Source: Haliclystus octoradiatus
Taxonomy: Eukaryota; Cnidaria; Staurozoa; Stauromedusae; Haliclystidae
Direction of reading: 5' to 3'
NCBI GenBank assembly: GCA_916610825.1
Contig: OU744454.1
Location: forward strand, 3,681,821-3,745,820
DNA: 64,000 bases
The notes under the pieces were generated by a model. It was given only the letters and a program-made list of their open reading frames with translations, searched no databases and was not told where the DNA came from. The translations under genes and the position numbers were made by a program. Shown here one piece after another: positions 1 to 12,815 of the stretch (its first letter is position 1; the number at the start of each line of letters is the position of its first letter).

Positions 1-2
1 GT

Positions 3-143
3 TCAGTGACTTTGGGAAAATCTCTTGAGCCCTATATCGATGTGGGTGAGCTGTCAAACAAATATACCAGTTTTATTGAGCAAAATATTGAAAAAATTAC
101 ACATCAGCATATCAGTTGGCCTAATGATATGTATACAACTTAG
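3..143 (+). CDS. C-terminal exon of an unrecognised gene (partial)
   Basis: An open frame enters from the left edge and stops with TAG at 141-143, giving about 46 residues that end in ISWPNDMYTT. The composition (ELSNKYTSFIEQNIEKI, an amphipathic helix) looks like real coding sequence, and the frame is open to the window edge. The start, the upstream exons and any domain lie outside the window, so no function can be given. It could also be a chance open frame. It reads in the same direction as the TMEM147 gene that starts about 1.6 kb downstream. Confidence 0.45.
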   Translation, partial: SVTLGKSLEPYIDVGELSNKYTSFIEQNIEKITHQHISWPNDMYTT

Positions 144-1717
144 ATAACGGTACAGAAAAAGTGTTGTTTATGCCAAGGCGTTAAGGAATATAGGTCTTTG
201 TGACCGCCATGCAAAGCTAAATTTTTATAACATAACAAGAATTTACAGGAGTCGCATTGAATGTCGTAACGTATTCTTCTTATAAATACAAAATCACATA
301 TTAAAAACAGGATAAATAGGATTCATATGCATAATTACTCTCATACACTGTCGAAGTAATCAGACACAGGTCAACATAAATACAATATATCAACTCTCTT
401 CCTTATCCATGACACGCACACGAAACCACTGTCGTCGTGAGATTGTCGTGGCGAGAGCAAAAATATATTCTGTTTAAGAATATAATGTTTCAAAATTGAA
501 GAGTGAACCCCATTAAATTGGAATCAATTGCTACTTATATGATATTGGAAACTGCAGGATAGCTTCTTGATTGAATGTGGAAAGTATTTAAACTAAAAAT
601 CCCAAAGACGATATTTTGCGATAGCTAGGTTAAACATTATATGTCGACCGGTGGCCAAAATTCACCATCAATAAACTTACCACTATCGGGTCTCATTTTA
701 AATTTTCTTTAAAAATGCCAGCAATAAACTATATTATTTTATTTTATCTTCATTGAGTAACATATCTTTGATATTATGTCATTAAAATGGGGTAAAGTAG
801 TGATAACATGTCCAAGGCGTTCCTACTTGCTCCTTGCCAATTTCTGTGTTTGTTTTGAATCTCATGCTTGTTCTATTCCTACAGAGAAATAGCGTCTTGT
901 CATTGGTTAAAAATCAAAATAAATGACGTCACCGTCATAGGGAACATCCATCTATCACGTGCAGTTTTGTAATACTATGGACACACATAGTCGTGTATGA
1001 GTCATTGCTATGACAACATTGTTATCTTCAGAAATTTGCAGTATTATTTCTATTCACCATATTTCAAAATAAAGATAGTAACTCAGTAAGTTTAATTTTC
1101 AGATGTTGCTTTTAAGCAATAGTAGATAACAACATTTACATTTCTATCGCATATTGAAGTTTTCAAAAATCCGTAACCTTTTTTGCATCAAAATTTAATT
1201 AAATGTTTTTTTATTGTTTTGATTTTGGAATATAGTTTTATGCATACGGAATTTAAACCATAACTTCAAAGAGCATATAATGGTAAGACCGCAGGTCGTA
1301 CTCACAAAATCAGCTGCGAATTGTTTTGAAAATCTGTAAGACATTTGGATCAAATAAGACGCCAAATTCCAACCAATGCAGTAATTTGTAAAAGCCTTTA
1401 TGAATATTATCTTCATAGCTTTCGACATCTTTCAATGTTGTACTATCTGATTGTACTGAATATTTGGAAAAATGACACAAATGAGTAATGACTACTATAT
1501 ATTAGGGAGGCATTGAGATGCTATCCGAAGAGGATTGTTAGAGAGTCGATTATAAAAAACGATTATGATTGAAAAACTAGATTATCCCCATGTCTTTTTT
1601 GCAATCTATTTCCAGTCCCTTTTAGTATAACATGTCCGCTTTTGTTGTTAGTTCATTCTTTTGCAAGTTGTAGTTTAGTAAGAGTTACAGCTTTTATCAT
1701 AAATATAATATACTATA
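144..1717. other. Intergenic stretch before TMEM147
   Basis: AT-rich sequence with no exon-like frame that I can support. It should contain the 3' UTR of the gene ending at 143 and the promoter of the gene starting at 1718. A CRE-like TGACGTCA palindrome lies at about 923-930 (aaatgacgtcaccgtc), which could be regulatory, but single-site evidence is weak. Confidence 0.5.
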
Positions 1718-4700
1718 ATGACGCTATTTCACTTTGGAAATTGTGTTGCTCTTGGCGTAGCACCATATTTTATATTATACAAATCTTCTGGATTGTAAGT
1801 TGATTCAATTGTACGTTTTAATTACGGAATAATATTAGATCCGTTTTAGTGTTGTCACCTCATCTTGAGATTTGATGCATGTGGATTGTAGATTTTGGCA
1901 AATTCTGAATACAATCATGATCCCCCTATACAATGTGAATATGCATTTCCTTTATCTATTAATACTTCTTAAATGTACCTACTGTTAACGTACCACTAGG
2001 CACTAGTGTTAATATTACATGCTTTCTGAATAGGCTCTTTTCCAATCAGAGTTGTTTTATGTCATAAATTCCATACTACAGTGTAAACCGCTTAAATGCA
2101 AGTCAAAATTGGTTAAAATCAAGCGGGTTACACTGTATAATTATAATTTTATACCATCACTGTTCACTTGGGAAAATCAAATTAAAACAGGACAAAACTT
2201 TGATCTGAACCATGGTTGAACATAGTGGATGTGGTATTAAGTAACCAATGTAATGAGTTGTATCATTCACAGTAGATGGGTTTACTCCAGTCTGCAGATA
2301 ATGTCCAGATTGAAAATATTGCAATTTGTGCACCTGAGATTCAATCAAGTTTAGTTAAAATCCTACGTAGGAACGTCTGCTGCATGTCTGAGATCTCAGG
2401 CACGCACAGCAAACTTTTCAGTCTGGCTATAATGGTAGTTTTCGCCAAGATCTCGGGTGCGCAACAGCAAATACTTTGTTGACGTTTGACCGTAAAATAT
2501 CTTAATATCGTTGAATCTCGGGTGCGCCATTGCCATAATCTCCAGACTGAGTTTTACTGTGCCAGTTTGCAGAGAAGGTTGCTTTCCTACAAGATCTTGG
2601 GGCATTGAATGCATTAAGTTATATTGCTTGCGTATCCCAACAGCTTTCATCCCTCATTTTTAAATTTCAGATCAGAATATGGATCGTTCTGGAAATGTAT
2701 CAAAGCGGGAGCTGTTTATTTTGTTACACAACTCTGCAAGGTAGGCTAAGGCTAGTACATTTGTTGTGGACCTGCACCATCAGGCCTAGGCTTATTGATC
2801 TTACGTAGTACCGCTAGTCCCTTTTATTTGTGTGTAGACAAAATATTATTGCATCAAAGCTTATGCTGAACTTAAACCAGACAATTTGAATCAAATGGTA
2901 GAATTCATGTCAAACCTGTGTATAACAGCCAGTTGTAAGATCTTGAAAAAATGACCCCTATATGCAGGTGGTCATATTATACAGAATTGATTTAATAGAA
3001 CATATTGTCTTAGACATATCAAGAGTGACCATTATACACAGGTGACAGTTGTATAGAGGTGATCGTTATAACAGATTTGACTGTAATATTATTTTCAGAT
3101 GCTAATTTTGGCTACATTTTTCCCAATGTCTGACATTCAAGAAGATCATGTTGATATCCTTGGGGTATGTAAATCTTCAATAAAAATTTTATACACATTT
3201 GTAGGAATATTTGGATATTAAACTTGGTATCTGCTTCATATATCTATAATTAGTTATTTTTTCCCAGGAATTTATGAAATCAACAATGGACATTGGTGAT
3301 TTGTTAGGATTACATATATTAATGTCACAAATTGCTGGAAAGGGAGAACTCAAAATACTTGTTTCTGGCTTAGGTGAGTCCTAACTTTTGAATTAGAATA
3401 GCAACAACCCTCTGATCAGATTTTTATAAAATGTCGTAATTCTTATTTCAATGTGTGAAATAGAGCAGATAGAGAAAATATTTTGTCCATGACAACAGAC
3501 CTTCTGAGGATAAAACACTCTTTAGATGTTACTAGCAACAGTTCACCCGCATTGATGGGTTATTTCAACAAATAACATATGTGTTCTTTGAAAGCAGTAT
3601 TTTCAATACAGTTGAAACAACCTAGATTTGCTTCTGCTATGTAAAATTGAAAGTCGTCCGAACCGCAGCTAGAAGACAGCAATTATAATGATATTTTTAA
3701 TTCAATTATTTTTACTTGAAAACCGACTGAGAAAATAGGTCGGCAATTCCACCGCACATACACACATACAGACTTTCGCATTTATAGTTATAGATTTTTT
3801 TTGTCACACTATTTATTTGTTTATACTTAGGATGGGCAGCTGCAGAATTTCTCACAACGAAACTATTTCCTTTGTGGGTTGGTGCTAAAGGCATAGAATT
3901 TGATTGGCGTTACACACAAATGAGTTTAGATGCTAACATAAACCTTGTATGTTTGATTATTTGTTGTTTCAACTCTTTATTTACCAATAAGTGACCTTGC
4001 GGCCTTGGTGTAGTGGCTAGGGTGTTGGACCACGGCCCGCAGGGTCTCGGGTTCAATCCCTGTCCGAAGCACTATAGGTTGGCGTCAGGAAGGGCATCCG
4101 GCTATTAAACGCACACAAGCTTCAAAATACTAACAAATTAACCAACCACCCCGGTGAAAAAAAGCTGTAAGCTTACCCGGTTCGTGGAAAAATGATTAAA
4201 AAAAAAAAAAAAAAATGTTGGTCTATTATTCTGATTTACTAGTTTGAGATGTGGATATTGGTTTGAGTCTGGGTGATTTTTGCATTGACTCAACCCAAGT
4301 AATTTGATACATCTGTGAATAATATTTGTTATTTAAAATAAATGTACATGCTAGAGCGCTAATCTACAAGCTGATCAGCAATGTTAACTTGTTAAGCATG
4401 TATAGGAAAAATGGAAAGTACAATTATCACACATAAGAAACCTATTTTTCAACCTTTAAAACTCTACTATCTTTATTAATTCTACTGAGAGCAGATAGTG
4501 TACTCATAGCCATACTAAATAGTTCAAAATTTCCTATTTTATAGAATTGACTAGATTTTGAAACTTCATCGTCAGTAGGTAGACTATATACATGCCTGCT
4601 ATTTTACCACATTTTCCAAACAATCATATCGAAATAAGATTGAATTATTAGAGTGCCTCTAGTTGAACTTCTTCTGGACTTCAGACAGGACTCACTGAAC

Positions 4701-5825
4701 TAATATCTGCATTATGATTATATCGATTATATTATAGAATTTATTATATAGTAAAAATAATTTATATAGTGAAACCCTGTTAATATGACGACGGTGGAGC
4801 AAGCATGAATCGTGCGTGATATTAAGTGGATTGTGATGTTCTCGAGAGTGATATCAAGCAGATGAAATTAGTTGAAATTCATAGAGAGCTGTCACTGGTT
4901 TATGAAAACTCTTGATAATAGGTTGGTTGTGATATTATCTGAGGTGATATTAACGGGGTTTCACTGTAACGTCACATTTTATAGCGCATCACTGTTAATA
5001 GCGTACTGAGTTTAATTGATGTGCATGGTGAAATTTGGTATCTTTCTTCCTATGACACTTTATACCCTATGATTTTTTTCTTAGGTACAATATCTTGCTG
5101 TTGCAACTCTCATGTGGCTTTGGTCAAGAACTGATTTACAAAGAAAAAGCGCTCCTGTTGTTTTGATCTCATTGGTTTTATGTTGTTATCGTCCTCTTGC
5201 ACTCGAGTAAGTTATCCTGGTTAATAACCAAAGTATATTTGATGAGCCATAGATCAAATGCAAGCTGCGATCACCTTTGATAGTGAAGTAGATCCAATCT
5301 TTTTCGATAACTACAGTTATCATGGTGTGTTTCTATAGATACCCTATGTCTGTTTGTTTTGTTGATCAATTGGTAGTACGGTACATGAATTTAAATTTTG
5401 AGCCATTTGAATGAGCTAACAATTATATAGAAATGTCAACTACAGAAATTTCAGTCAGTTAAGCAGTATCATTTAATAATGTCTCTGTCATTATGAATAA
5501 AAAATTGTAAAATGTTTTTTTTTTGAATTTTCAGTCAACTTTCAGTTGACTGATCTGATCCAGGCCCCGCTTACTATGATACCCTACAATTTGACGAGTT
5601 TTAGATAATTGCTATTTGACGAGATAGTGAGACTTAGGGCAAGTGAAAATTCTAAGAATCTGCTAATCATAATCTATATTTCTTTCTATAAACAGACTTG
5701 CAAGTTATGTGTTTGGTGTAACATCATGGAGTCTTTTGGGTGTGAAAGCATTCTATACTGGTGGTATTGGTTTATTAGCGTTACAAATTTATCTTGGACT
5801 TGCCAAAACAATCAAAACATATTAG
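1718..5825 (+). CDS. TMEM147: TMEM147, ER membrane protein of the BOS/Nicalin complex (7 exons)
   Basis: Seven exons: 1718-1794, 2671-2740, 3099-3164, 3268-3373, 3831-3946, 5085-5206, 5696-5825. All junctions are GT-AG, the phases agree throughout, and the total is 687 nt for 228 residues (human TMEM147 has 224). Family-typical stretches are [13 protein letters not shown] at the N terminus, [38 protein letters not shown] and [19 protein letters not shown]. Hydrophobic segments throughout fit a polytopic ER protein. TMEM147 is known to work with nicalin and NOMO in the multipass translocon that inserts multi-span proteins at the ER. The ATG at 1718 is chosen because it gives the conserved family start. 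Introns 1, 2 and 5 carry MITEs and a SINE. The gene appears complete and intact. Confidence 0.96.
2079..2135. mobile_element. Minimal CAGT-ended MITE (57 bp)
   Basis: Terminal inverted repeats CAGTGTAAACCGCTT and AAGCGGGTTACACTG enclose about 25 bp, with TA immediately on both sides. TA target duplication and CAGT ends are typical of pogo/Tigger-like Tc1-mariner derivatives. Lies in TMEM147 intron 1. Confidence 0.75.
2907..3085 (-). mobile_element. Copy of the CAGT/ACCTGTATATAA MITE family
   Basis: Begins gtcaaacctgtgtataacag and ends with ataacagatttgactgta, the inverted complement. Internal blocks (ggtggtcat, gtgaccattata, aggtgatcgttataac) match the other copies near 18.7, 19.0, 20.4, 25.1, 36.6, 49.2 and 60.1 kb. 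It stops just before the acceptor of TMEM147 exon 3 (3098), so its end may contribute to that polypyrimidine/branch region. Confidence 0.7.
3998..4215 (+). mobile_element. tRNA-derived SINE, family 1
   Basis: The head has a pol III A-box-like tggtgtagtggctaggg and a B-box gggttcaatccc about 30 bp on. A body follows (gcactataggttggcgtcag, the motif gcatccggctattaaacgc, then aaaaaaagctgtaagctta) and a poly(A) tail ends at 4215. Two further copies lie at 12816-13026 (+) and 21933-22121 (-). Lies in TMEM147 intron 5. Confidence 0.88.
4769..4966. mobile_element. CAGT-type MITE, GTGAAACCC subfamily
   Basis: Ends are gtgaaaccctgttaatatgac and gatattaacggggtttcac, inverted complements of each other. 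The interior contains repeated gtgatatta blocks in both directions. The ends resemble pogo/Tigger-type repeats. About 200 bp and non-coding, in TMEM147 intron 5. Confidence 0.7.
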
Positions 5826-7023
5826 AACTTTAAATTAAATTGTAATGACTATGGTAATTATTATTCTTTAACTAAGTCTAGCATTTTCAATTTGTGATCA
5901 AAATTAGTTGTAATCTTTCAAAACCGTTAAAATTTGCATCATTATATTTTCTTTAGACTTGTAAATTCATCAAACATACATAAAATGGAGTGAAACAAAT
6001 ATTAAATGATATATGAATATTTTTTTGACTTTAAAGAAGCACTTACAAACAAGGAAGTTAGATCTTGATGCCGTAATGTCTGCGCGCAGGCTACACACTA
6101 TATACACATATACAGACAGGCATGGTATTGGTAATTTTATGATCTGAAACGTTCTAGTTTATTTTGACATCTCAAATTTGCTAGCTGTTGTTATCCTATT
6201 GGGGTTGCCCCAGGGTCAAAACCCCCCGTTTTTGTTATTACTGCCAATATCCCTTGAAAGCACAGCAGAAATTGTGAAAATTTTACGAGAAAGTTAATTC
6301 AGAAACAAAACATATATAATTGTTCATATAATTTATTTATAACTTTACATTTTCAACCAACTTATAAAATATTTATAATAATTTAATAACTTTCCTTTAA
6401 TGCTATGCATATTTGTGTTTTTTCAATGACAAAGTCATTAGTTTATTTGAATCATATTTTGTTTGGAGCTTATAAAGTCATACATGTTTTTAGTCTTTTA
6501 TAGATATTTTGCAGCCAACGAGGTCGATAAGAAGACGTAATTGTTCGATTGTCGAAATTTGTAATCTGAAAAAAAGAAAATATCCTTTGTTATGGATAAT
6601 GCTTTGTAAATATGTTGCAATTCGTTCGACCTTTCACTCGATTCAAGTTGAATAAATATAATAGCCTATATAGTTTAATGATATTAATCAGGGCTAATGA
6701 AATACAAAATTTGGATAGTATTAATATGCCTTGATTAATTTAGAAAAAATGGGACGTGCATGTGGGGGTAAAAAGAACACGTTTAATTCCATACATCTGA
6801 TTAATTTCATAAAATATTTAACCTCATCTTATAATCCAAGAAAATAATATAGACCAATTATTAAAATCCTTATCAAATATCAATGACTTGAATTTGTTCT
6901 TCTAATATTAATTGGTTCTGTGGTTGGAAATTATTGTTATAATTCGGTTACTTTGATAAGCATGGCAATGGAATCACGGACATGAATTTGTTCAAGATTG
7001 TTATCTAATTTATTGTAATGTAC
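5826..7023. other. 3' flank of TMEM147 and tail region of the minus-strand gene
   Basis: No supported exon on the + strand. On the minus strand two possible downstream exons or 3' UTR pieces follow acceptor-like sites: one ending at about 6941 (reads NQLILEEQIQVIDI then stop) and one at about 6569 (reads ISTIEQLRLLIDLVG then a stop). Neither can be joined in phase to the strong donor at 7027, so they are candidates only. Confidence 0.4.
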
Positions 7024-7500
7024 TCACCAAAATCGAAATTTTCTAAGTCGAGTTTCTTTGATTGGTGATTTTGAGTGTTTTCGTTTGATTGGAATGAAGC
7101 TACGGCGTTGATTTGCGGCAAACAGTCTTCGACCAGTCAAAGCAGTGTTGATTTGTCGTTTTGGTGAAGGATGTACAATTTTGGTATTAAAATCTCCAAG
7201 TTCTAAATCTTCTTCATCAGAATTTGAAGGCGTTGGTGAAGGATAACGAAGTCTGTTTTGTAAATCTTCATCGATAAATAAAGGAAGGCTGGCAAGTTTA
7301 AGAATAATTGATGGCAGTTCATCTTCTGAATCATGCTGATTAAATTCAAATCGTGATGTTGGTTTTGCTCCAAAATGTCGATTTGCAACCACAGGTGAAG
7401 TCACTATATCTTCGTCAAAATAAAAATTATCTTCCCTGTAACTTAAAGGATGTCCCTTTGATGTTGAGTTTGATATCTCAAGAAGTACTCGATTATTCAT
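7024..7500 (-). CDS. Unrecognised small nuclear-type protein, 157-158 residues
   Basis: An ATG at 7498-7500 opens a 158-codon frame. The middle is acidic and Ser-rich (SNSDEEDLELGD, with SPTPS just before). The C terminus is strongly basic (GRRLF, KRKHSKSPIK, RLRKFRF), like a nuclear localisation signal with possible proline-directed phosphorylation sites (PSPT, PSPK, KSPIK). There are no Cys residues and no signal peptide. Read through, it stops at TGG TGA (7024). However, a strong donor, TTTTG|GTGAGT, sits at 7028/7027. Splicing there to an exon that starts with A would create TGA at the junction, so the protein would end one residue earlier in either case. I do not recognise the family. 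It is divergently arranged with the gene at 10076, about 2.6 kb away. Confidence 0.7.
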   Translation of the reverse strand: MNNRVLLEISNSTSKGHPLSYREDNFYFDEDIVTSPVVANRHFGAKPTSRFEFNQHDSEDELPSIILKLASLPLFIDEDLQNRLRYPSPTPSNSDEEDLELGDFNTKIVHPSPKRQINTALTGRRLFAANQRRSFIPIKRKHSKSPIKETRLRKFRFW

Positions 7501-10075
7501 TTTTGTTGATGTTGAAGTTGTAGATAGCTAAAGACACGCTTGTCCGGTGGTTCGTCAAAAACTGATTTCGTTTCGTAATGAAATGTACAGCTTATTGAAA
7601 CAGAATTTTCCCGCGTTTTTTATTACTAAAAGATTAAGCATGCTGATTGGTTAATGCTTTGGCGGGAAATTTATTTTGATTAGAGAACAAAAGAATCCAT
7701 CATTGATGACAATGTCATCGGATCTCTTTTCATTTTCAATATCTCCCAAGGGATCATTTCAATTTAGAAATGTATGGGGAATGTATTGCACTTTTGGGAA
7801 ATGAATACAATGACAGCAGAAAATTATCAAAGATACCCTTCATTTTGAAGATATATGAACGTGACAAATGTTGACATGACTCATTCGAGCAGTCAGGAAT
7901 AAATAATGAAATCCATAAATTTAAAAATAGAGTTATGACTTCAAAATAAAGTGAGGTGGACACAATCCAATAATTAGTATCTACCGCCATCCGATATGCC
8001 TTACAAAATGCTACTTACCTTCTAGCCTTGACAATGCCGAGGCCAATGGGTATACACTTTGTCTTTGGCATATGCCCCTCCAGCTACTCCATACAGACCA
8101 GTTTACAAATTAAAACGAAACATTTAAAACGGAACATTTATAATGTAATTTAGACAGAACTTAGACAAGCAAACTTATCCATTCCTCTGTTTCTATGTTC
8201 TGGATTATATCAACATTTTCGCCAGTGTCTGTAAACATAACTCTGAGATTCACTCCATAAGGCGTGCTTTCTTCAAAATGGATCGATTCTACTGCCTGGG
8301 GGGACTTCCATACATTGGCTGTACAGGGTCATGCCATAATAAGGGCAATTACAAGGGGTGCCTTTTCCAGATTCTTGTGAACTATTTTACGATGTCAATT
8401 TAGAGATTTTTAAAACTTTAGAGCTTTTCTTATGTATTGCTTGTAAAACAAGAAATTTTACGGTCTTCCTTCTCATACCTTCTCATTTGGGGCGAAATTT
8501 TCCGGTTTCCTCTATTTTTGAGAATGGCACAACCCGGTCAGAACATTACGTATCCCCCTACCCCGGGTTCTAATGAGAACAATTATAATTTGATTCAAAA
8601 TTCCATCTGATTGGCCTGAGACTCATATTCTGATTTTTTAATTTGTTAATTTAATTTTTTTTAGTCTGATGCTCATTTGTTAAGAATCTATTTTTAGAGT
8701 ATTTATAAAAAAAACTATTTTCAAATACAACTTGACACAGATAAACAACATCCAATGTATTCAAGTACATATAAGCAATGTATCATGTAAAAACGAACTG
8801 TGAAATTACTGTACATATATTTTATACCCAAAGATAGCGCAAGTATCTCATCTTTGGATATACCCATGCAGCAGATGTACTGTACTGTACTACACGCAAC
8901 ACTACCTACATTGTAATAATACTATTAATGAGCGTTTACAGCAAAATATTTAATTTGAGAACATGATTTTAAGAACATTGAGGTCAATAGCTCAATTTCT
9001 CATGTTCTGATAAAAAAGAGAATGTATTTATAGAACTTGACATAGACGACAAATTTGATGGAGCTCCTCCAATCAAAACGTCGTATTACAAAAGCATTAA
9101 TTGTAGTGGATTGTTTTATGTCTATTGTCTTGCATATAATGTATCTTCTTTGTTAACTGTAGAGCTTCCGTTTGTAATCACGTATACCTTGTAAATGTAA
9201 ATTACTGTCTGTAATGTATTGACCTCGTGGCGACAACATCTACATTAGCAAAGCTGGTCTATTTTCATAGAGGTTCTGTTTATCAACGGTCATGTCAGAT
9301 CTTCATTCATCCTCTCCCTGTTGGTGGCCAGCTACAGTTATTATAACATCAAATATATATATATATCTCAGAATCGTCTATGTACGCGTGTGGTAATTTA
9401 TCAATACATCGATTCATTCCACCCGCTACATAATCACCTCATCATTTACAAGAAAGATTCGATAAAATTCATGCACAATTTATCGAGAATAAATCATTTT
9501 CTTCTTCAGATATTTCAACAATAAATCGCAATGCTATTCTAATCATAGTTAATGCAACAGAGGTTCACGAACCATTTCTAGAGCAGTTGCACCAACAGAC
9601 ATCGATGACATTGAACTAAGTAGAGCTACAGGTTTTCTTATGATGTATACCATGCAAATTAAAATTGTTCATATCTGTTACAATTACGTTTAGAAATCAG
9701 TTGATTGAAATATATATTGTTATGCAGAAAAAAAATGAGTCATAGTCAATAGAAAGAGAAATGTTTTCTTTCTATTAACTATGTTCTAATACACTTCAAT
9801 ATTGAGTGTTCAATTTTATTTTAAAGCTTTTTTAAACCAAACGGCGGATCACATATACTATTTAGAAGTGTACTCGACATATAATGCAGCGATCATTTAT
9901 CCGAAGTAAAATTGCGTATTCAAGAATTGCATTTTAAAAGTGGATACAACTCAAAATTCGAACTGTTTTTGTCACGTGTTTTTAGGTATCGTAAAAACAT
10001 TCGATTTTTCGACTATGAAATCGAATTTTTTTTTATTTTTCTTCCTTTTTTACTTTTTATACTAACCGAAACAGT
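7501..10075. other. Gene-free stretch between two divergent genes
   Basis: No exon that I can support. About 8470-8575 (ggggcgaaattttccgg, gaatggcacaacccgg) resembles the GGGGTAACTC-ended repeat described at 60.8 kb. The rest is AT-rich unique-looking sequence, with an (AT)n run at about 9355-9363. Confidence 0.45.
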
Positions 10076-11035
10076 ATGGCCAATAGATCGGAGGAAGGAA
10101 AAGGTAGTATAATTGATAATTTATATTTCTTACCGCATATTTATTTGTTGAAAACATCTGGATAGCGATTGGATAATTATGATGTATGTGTTATCCAGTT
10201 ATCTGTACAAAGAGGCTACAAGAAGGAGGCTATATTTGCTCGAACTCCGCTTGTTTATATATCATGGTTTCGGGCGCTATATTTGTATTTGATAAACTGA
10301 CTGTGATTTCCAATAAGAATCTCACTGAGAGGAGAAGAACGTCGATATATATAATAACTTTATATATACCCTTGATTGATTGGAAGCAAGAGTAGTAAGC
10401 TTTTTTCAAATTTCAAAGTCTCTAGAAAGTCAACAAAGAAAAACTGAAAAGTTCCAGAATCTTAATTTTTTACCAAAAACGTGTTTCTTTCATCTGGAAT
10501 ATAGATCCAAAAAAATGGCACGTCCCCGTATAACCAACATACGGGCGTTACCCCCCAGAGGTAACAATAATGACTCTTGATAATTTGAAAAGCTGACGTT
10601 TCCATTTTCCACCCTGAGATTGGAAACGAGTCTCTTTTCCAATTCTTTAGTTTCATAACTTTTCCGTTTATTTTATTTTACGTTGTAGAGTATTCAAATC
10701 GGCTAAAGAAACTCAAATCTTTCCTACGTTCTGTTGGCTATAACGGTTGCGAAGGTCTTCATATACCAACATTAAATGATCTATATGATGATAGATTACT
10801 GACAGACGAAGAACCCTGTGTAACTGTTACTAAGGCTAGTCTATTACCATACGAGCCAACCTCATTTCTAACAAGTGTTTGTTTTGCGAGGCCAATGAAA
10901 GTGGCTAATCAAAGCAAATCAAACAGAAATAGGAAAACTTCATTGTCGAGAAATCGTAAAAGATCAAGCGGAAATTCAAAATCTCGCGAGAGGAAAATAA
11001 AACAGACAACTTCGAACAATATGAAAGTGACGTGA
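10076..11035 (+). CDS. Unrecognised small basic protein, 124 residues (2 exons)
   Basis: Exon 1 is 10076-10103 (MANRSEEGK plus one base). Exon 2 is 10689-11035, after an acceptor ending ttgtag. Together they make 375 nt, in phase, with TGA at 11033-11035. The N-terminal two thirds is a compact region (YSNRLKKLKSFLRSVGYNG, LHIPTLNDLYDDRLLTDEE, ASLLPYEPTSF). The last 40 residues are very basic and Ser/Asn/Arg-rich (NRNRKTSLSRNRKRSS), suggesting nucleic-acid binding or nuclear location. I do not recognise the family. The tiny first exon makes the start less certain than the second exon, and further small exons in the 585-bp intron cannot be excluded. Confidence 0.68.
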
Positions 11036-11040
11036 AACTA

Positions 11041-11220
11041 TCTCAAATATTATGATTGAAAATCATAATTTAAAAGGGAAATAAATGCAGTATAATTAAT
11101 CATGGAAGAGACGAAGAATATTATGATATTAAGAGTATTAATCTCAAATATTATGATTGAAAATCATAATTTAAAAGGGAAATAAATGAAGTATAATAAA
11201 TCATGGAAGAGACGAAGAAA
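11041..11220 (+). repeat. Tandem duplication, 101-bp period
   Basis: About 79 bp starting tctcaaatattatgattgaa at 11041 recurs at 11142 with three or four differences. The inner part attatgattgaaaatcataat is itself a palindrome. It lies immediately after the stop codon at 11035, so it probably duplicates the 3' UTR; each copy carries an aataaa (gggaaataaatg). Confidence 0.85.
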
Positions 11221-12012
11221 TATGAATTCATAAAGATAAAGAACAATCATCGTAATAACTTAACTTATGACTTGTTCAGCTCCCAGCATAAAATAGGGAG
11301 CTTCAAGCAACAAATAAAACTAGACACTATCAGAGACTGCGTCTATTTTCTTATTATGCATAAATATTTTCGTTGGATAAGCCGGTTTCAAGACACCCTG
11401 TATAAAACGGTCATCTATGAAACATATAAATGTTGACCGCTATATGCAGGTAGCCTTAATGTTCAAAGAACAATTTTGACATTGCTATAGTGACTTCTAA
11501 ATATAAGTGACTGTTTATAGAGGTGGTTGCCAAAGTGTGCGAGCCTATATCTAAACCTCCTATAGCGCATTCCTTGACTGCCATAAGCCATAGCCATACA
11601 TGAAAATAGCTTTGCAAAAGGCAACATATTACATAAATAGGTTTTGTGCTCTTGCTCATAGGCTAACCAATATCCATAGATCAAACTTTGATATTTGAAA
11701 TCGGCAGAGTATGTTGACCGGTTAATCGAAACCCGCCATCTTGCCGATGACCAATATAGTTGCTATATTCTGTTGTGTACATTGCTAAAGTTTAATCCAA
11801 AATTTACCTGTTTATAGAGACCGCTAATTTGACCGCACATCAAAGGTACATTTGTTGCTACTTGGTGCTATAAAGACAAAAGTATATGTATATCAAGTAC
11901 ATCCACTATAAACACATACACACAGTGCGATGTTGAAAGCGATGGAATAATGTATAATGAATGAGTTGACGACGAACAAGTATCAATGATTTGTAAATCA
12001 ATCTTACTGAAG

Positions 12013-12363
12013 TGTAATTAGCCTGCGTGTAAACTGTGTAAAGTTTTTGAATTTTTGTCTTGCTTATATAGGGCTACAGTCGTTGCGCCGAAAGTCCGAT
12101 ACACCGAAAGTCCGATACACGCAACGGCCTGCACTCGCTTATATAACATGTCACAAAATAAAATTTAAATCTTCCATTCATTTTGTAATCCTTGTTTTAT
12201 CAGACAATAAAAACATGGCAATAAAAATAAGCATTAATAAAATTTCAATAATATACACATCATATGATCTATCAAAATTCATTATTTAATTATTAATTAA
12301 AATTATTATTTGATTAACATTTAATTAAAGTATAAAGGAGGGTATAGTAATTAGCCTGCGTGT
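12013..12363 (+). repeat. 333-bp segment flanked by an 18-bp direct repeat
   Basis: gtaattagcctgcgtgta occurs at 12013-12030 and again at 12346-12363. Inside, at about 12081-12126, cgttgcg and cgcaacg bracket two tandem copies of ccgaaagtccgataca. The tagcctgcg core also forms the ends of the palindromic elements at 17164 and 55494, so this may be an element of the same family with direct instead of inverted ends. Confidence 0.5.
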
Positions 12364-12815
12364 ATAGACTAAACCTTTTTTTTGAAGAAAAATGTTTAGA
12401 TGTTAATTTTATTGACATTACCATTAGCATTTTATGCTCATTCACAATCTTTTACAAAACATCAAATATCCTTTTGAATATACTGTCCAACGGATAAAAC
12501 TATAAAATATATGATAGAGAATATTATGAATAAACACACTATACAACTTATTCTAAATTCATTGTTTTCAAATTCTTTACAACTCGGTCTTTATTTTTGC
12601 GTCTCATTTTATTATTTGACGTTTATAGACATCCAGCGTCGATATTGCATTATGTAAATTTTGCTTCTAGTTTTTGTTTACGTCCATTATAACTTTTAGG
12701 CCGTTTCTACATACGATAATGGAAAGACTCCCTGGTGACCGTTACCTAGCAACCCATAGCCCCATATTTGATCTTCATATTTAAGAACCTGTAATACAAA
12801 ATTTATAGAGTTAAG

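Noticed and set aside
3998-4080. Possible tRNA gene at the SINE head
   Set aside because: Same reason: family 1 SINE with body and poly(A), repeated three times in the window.
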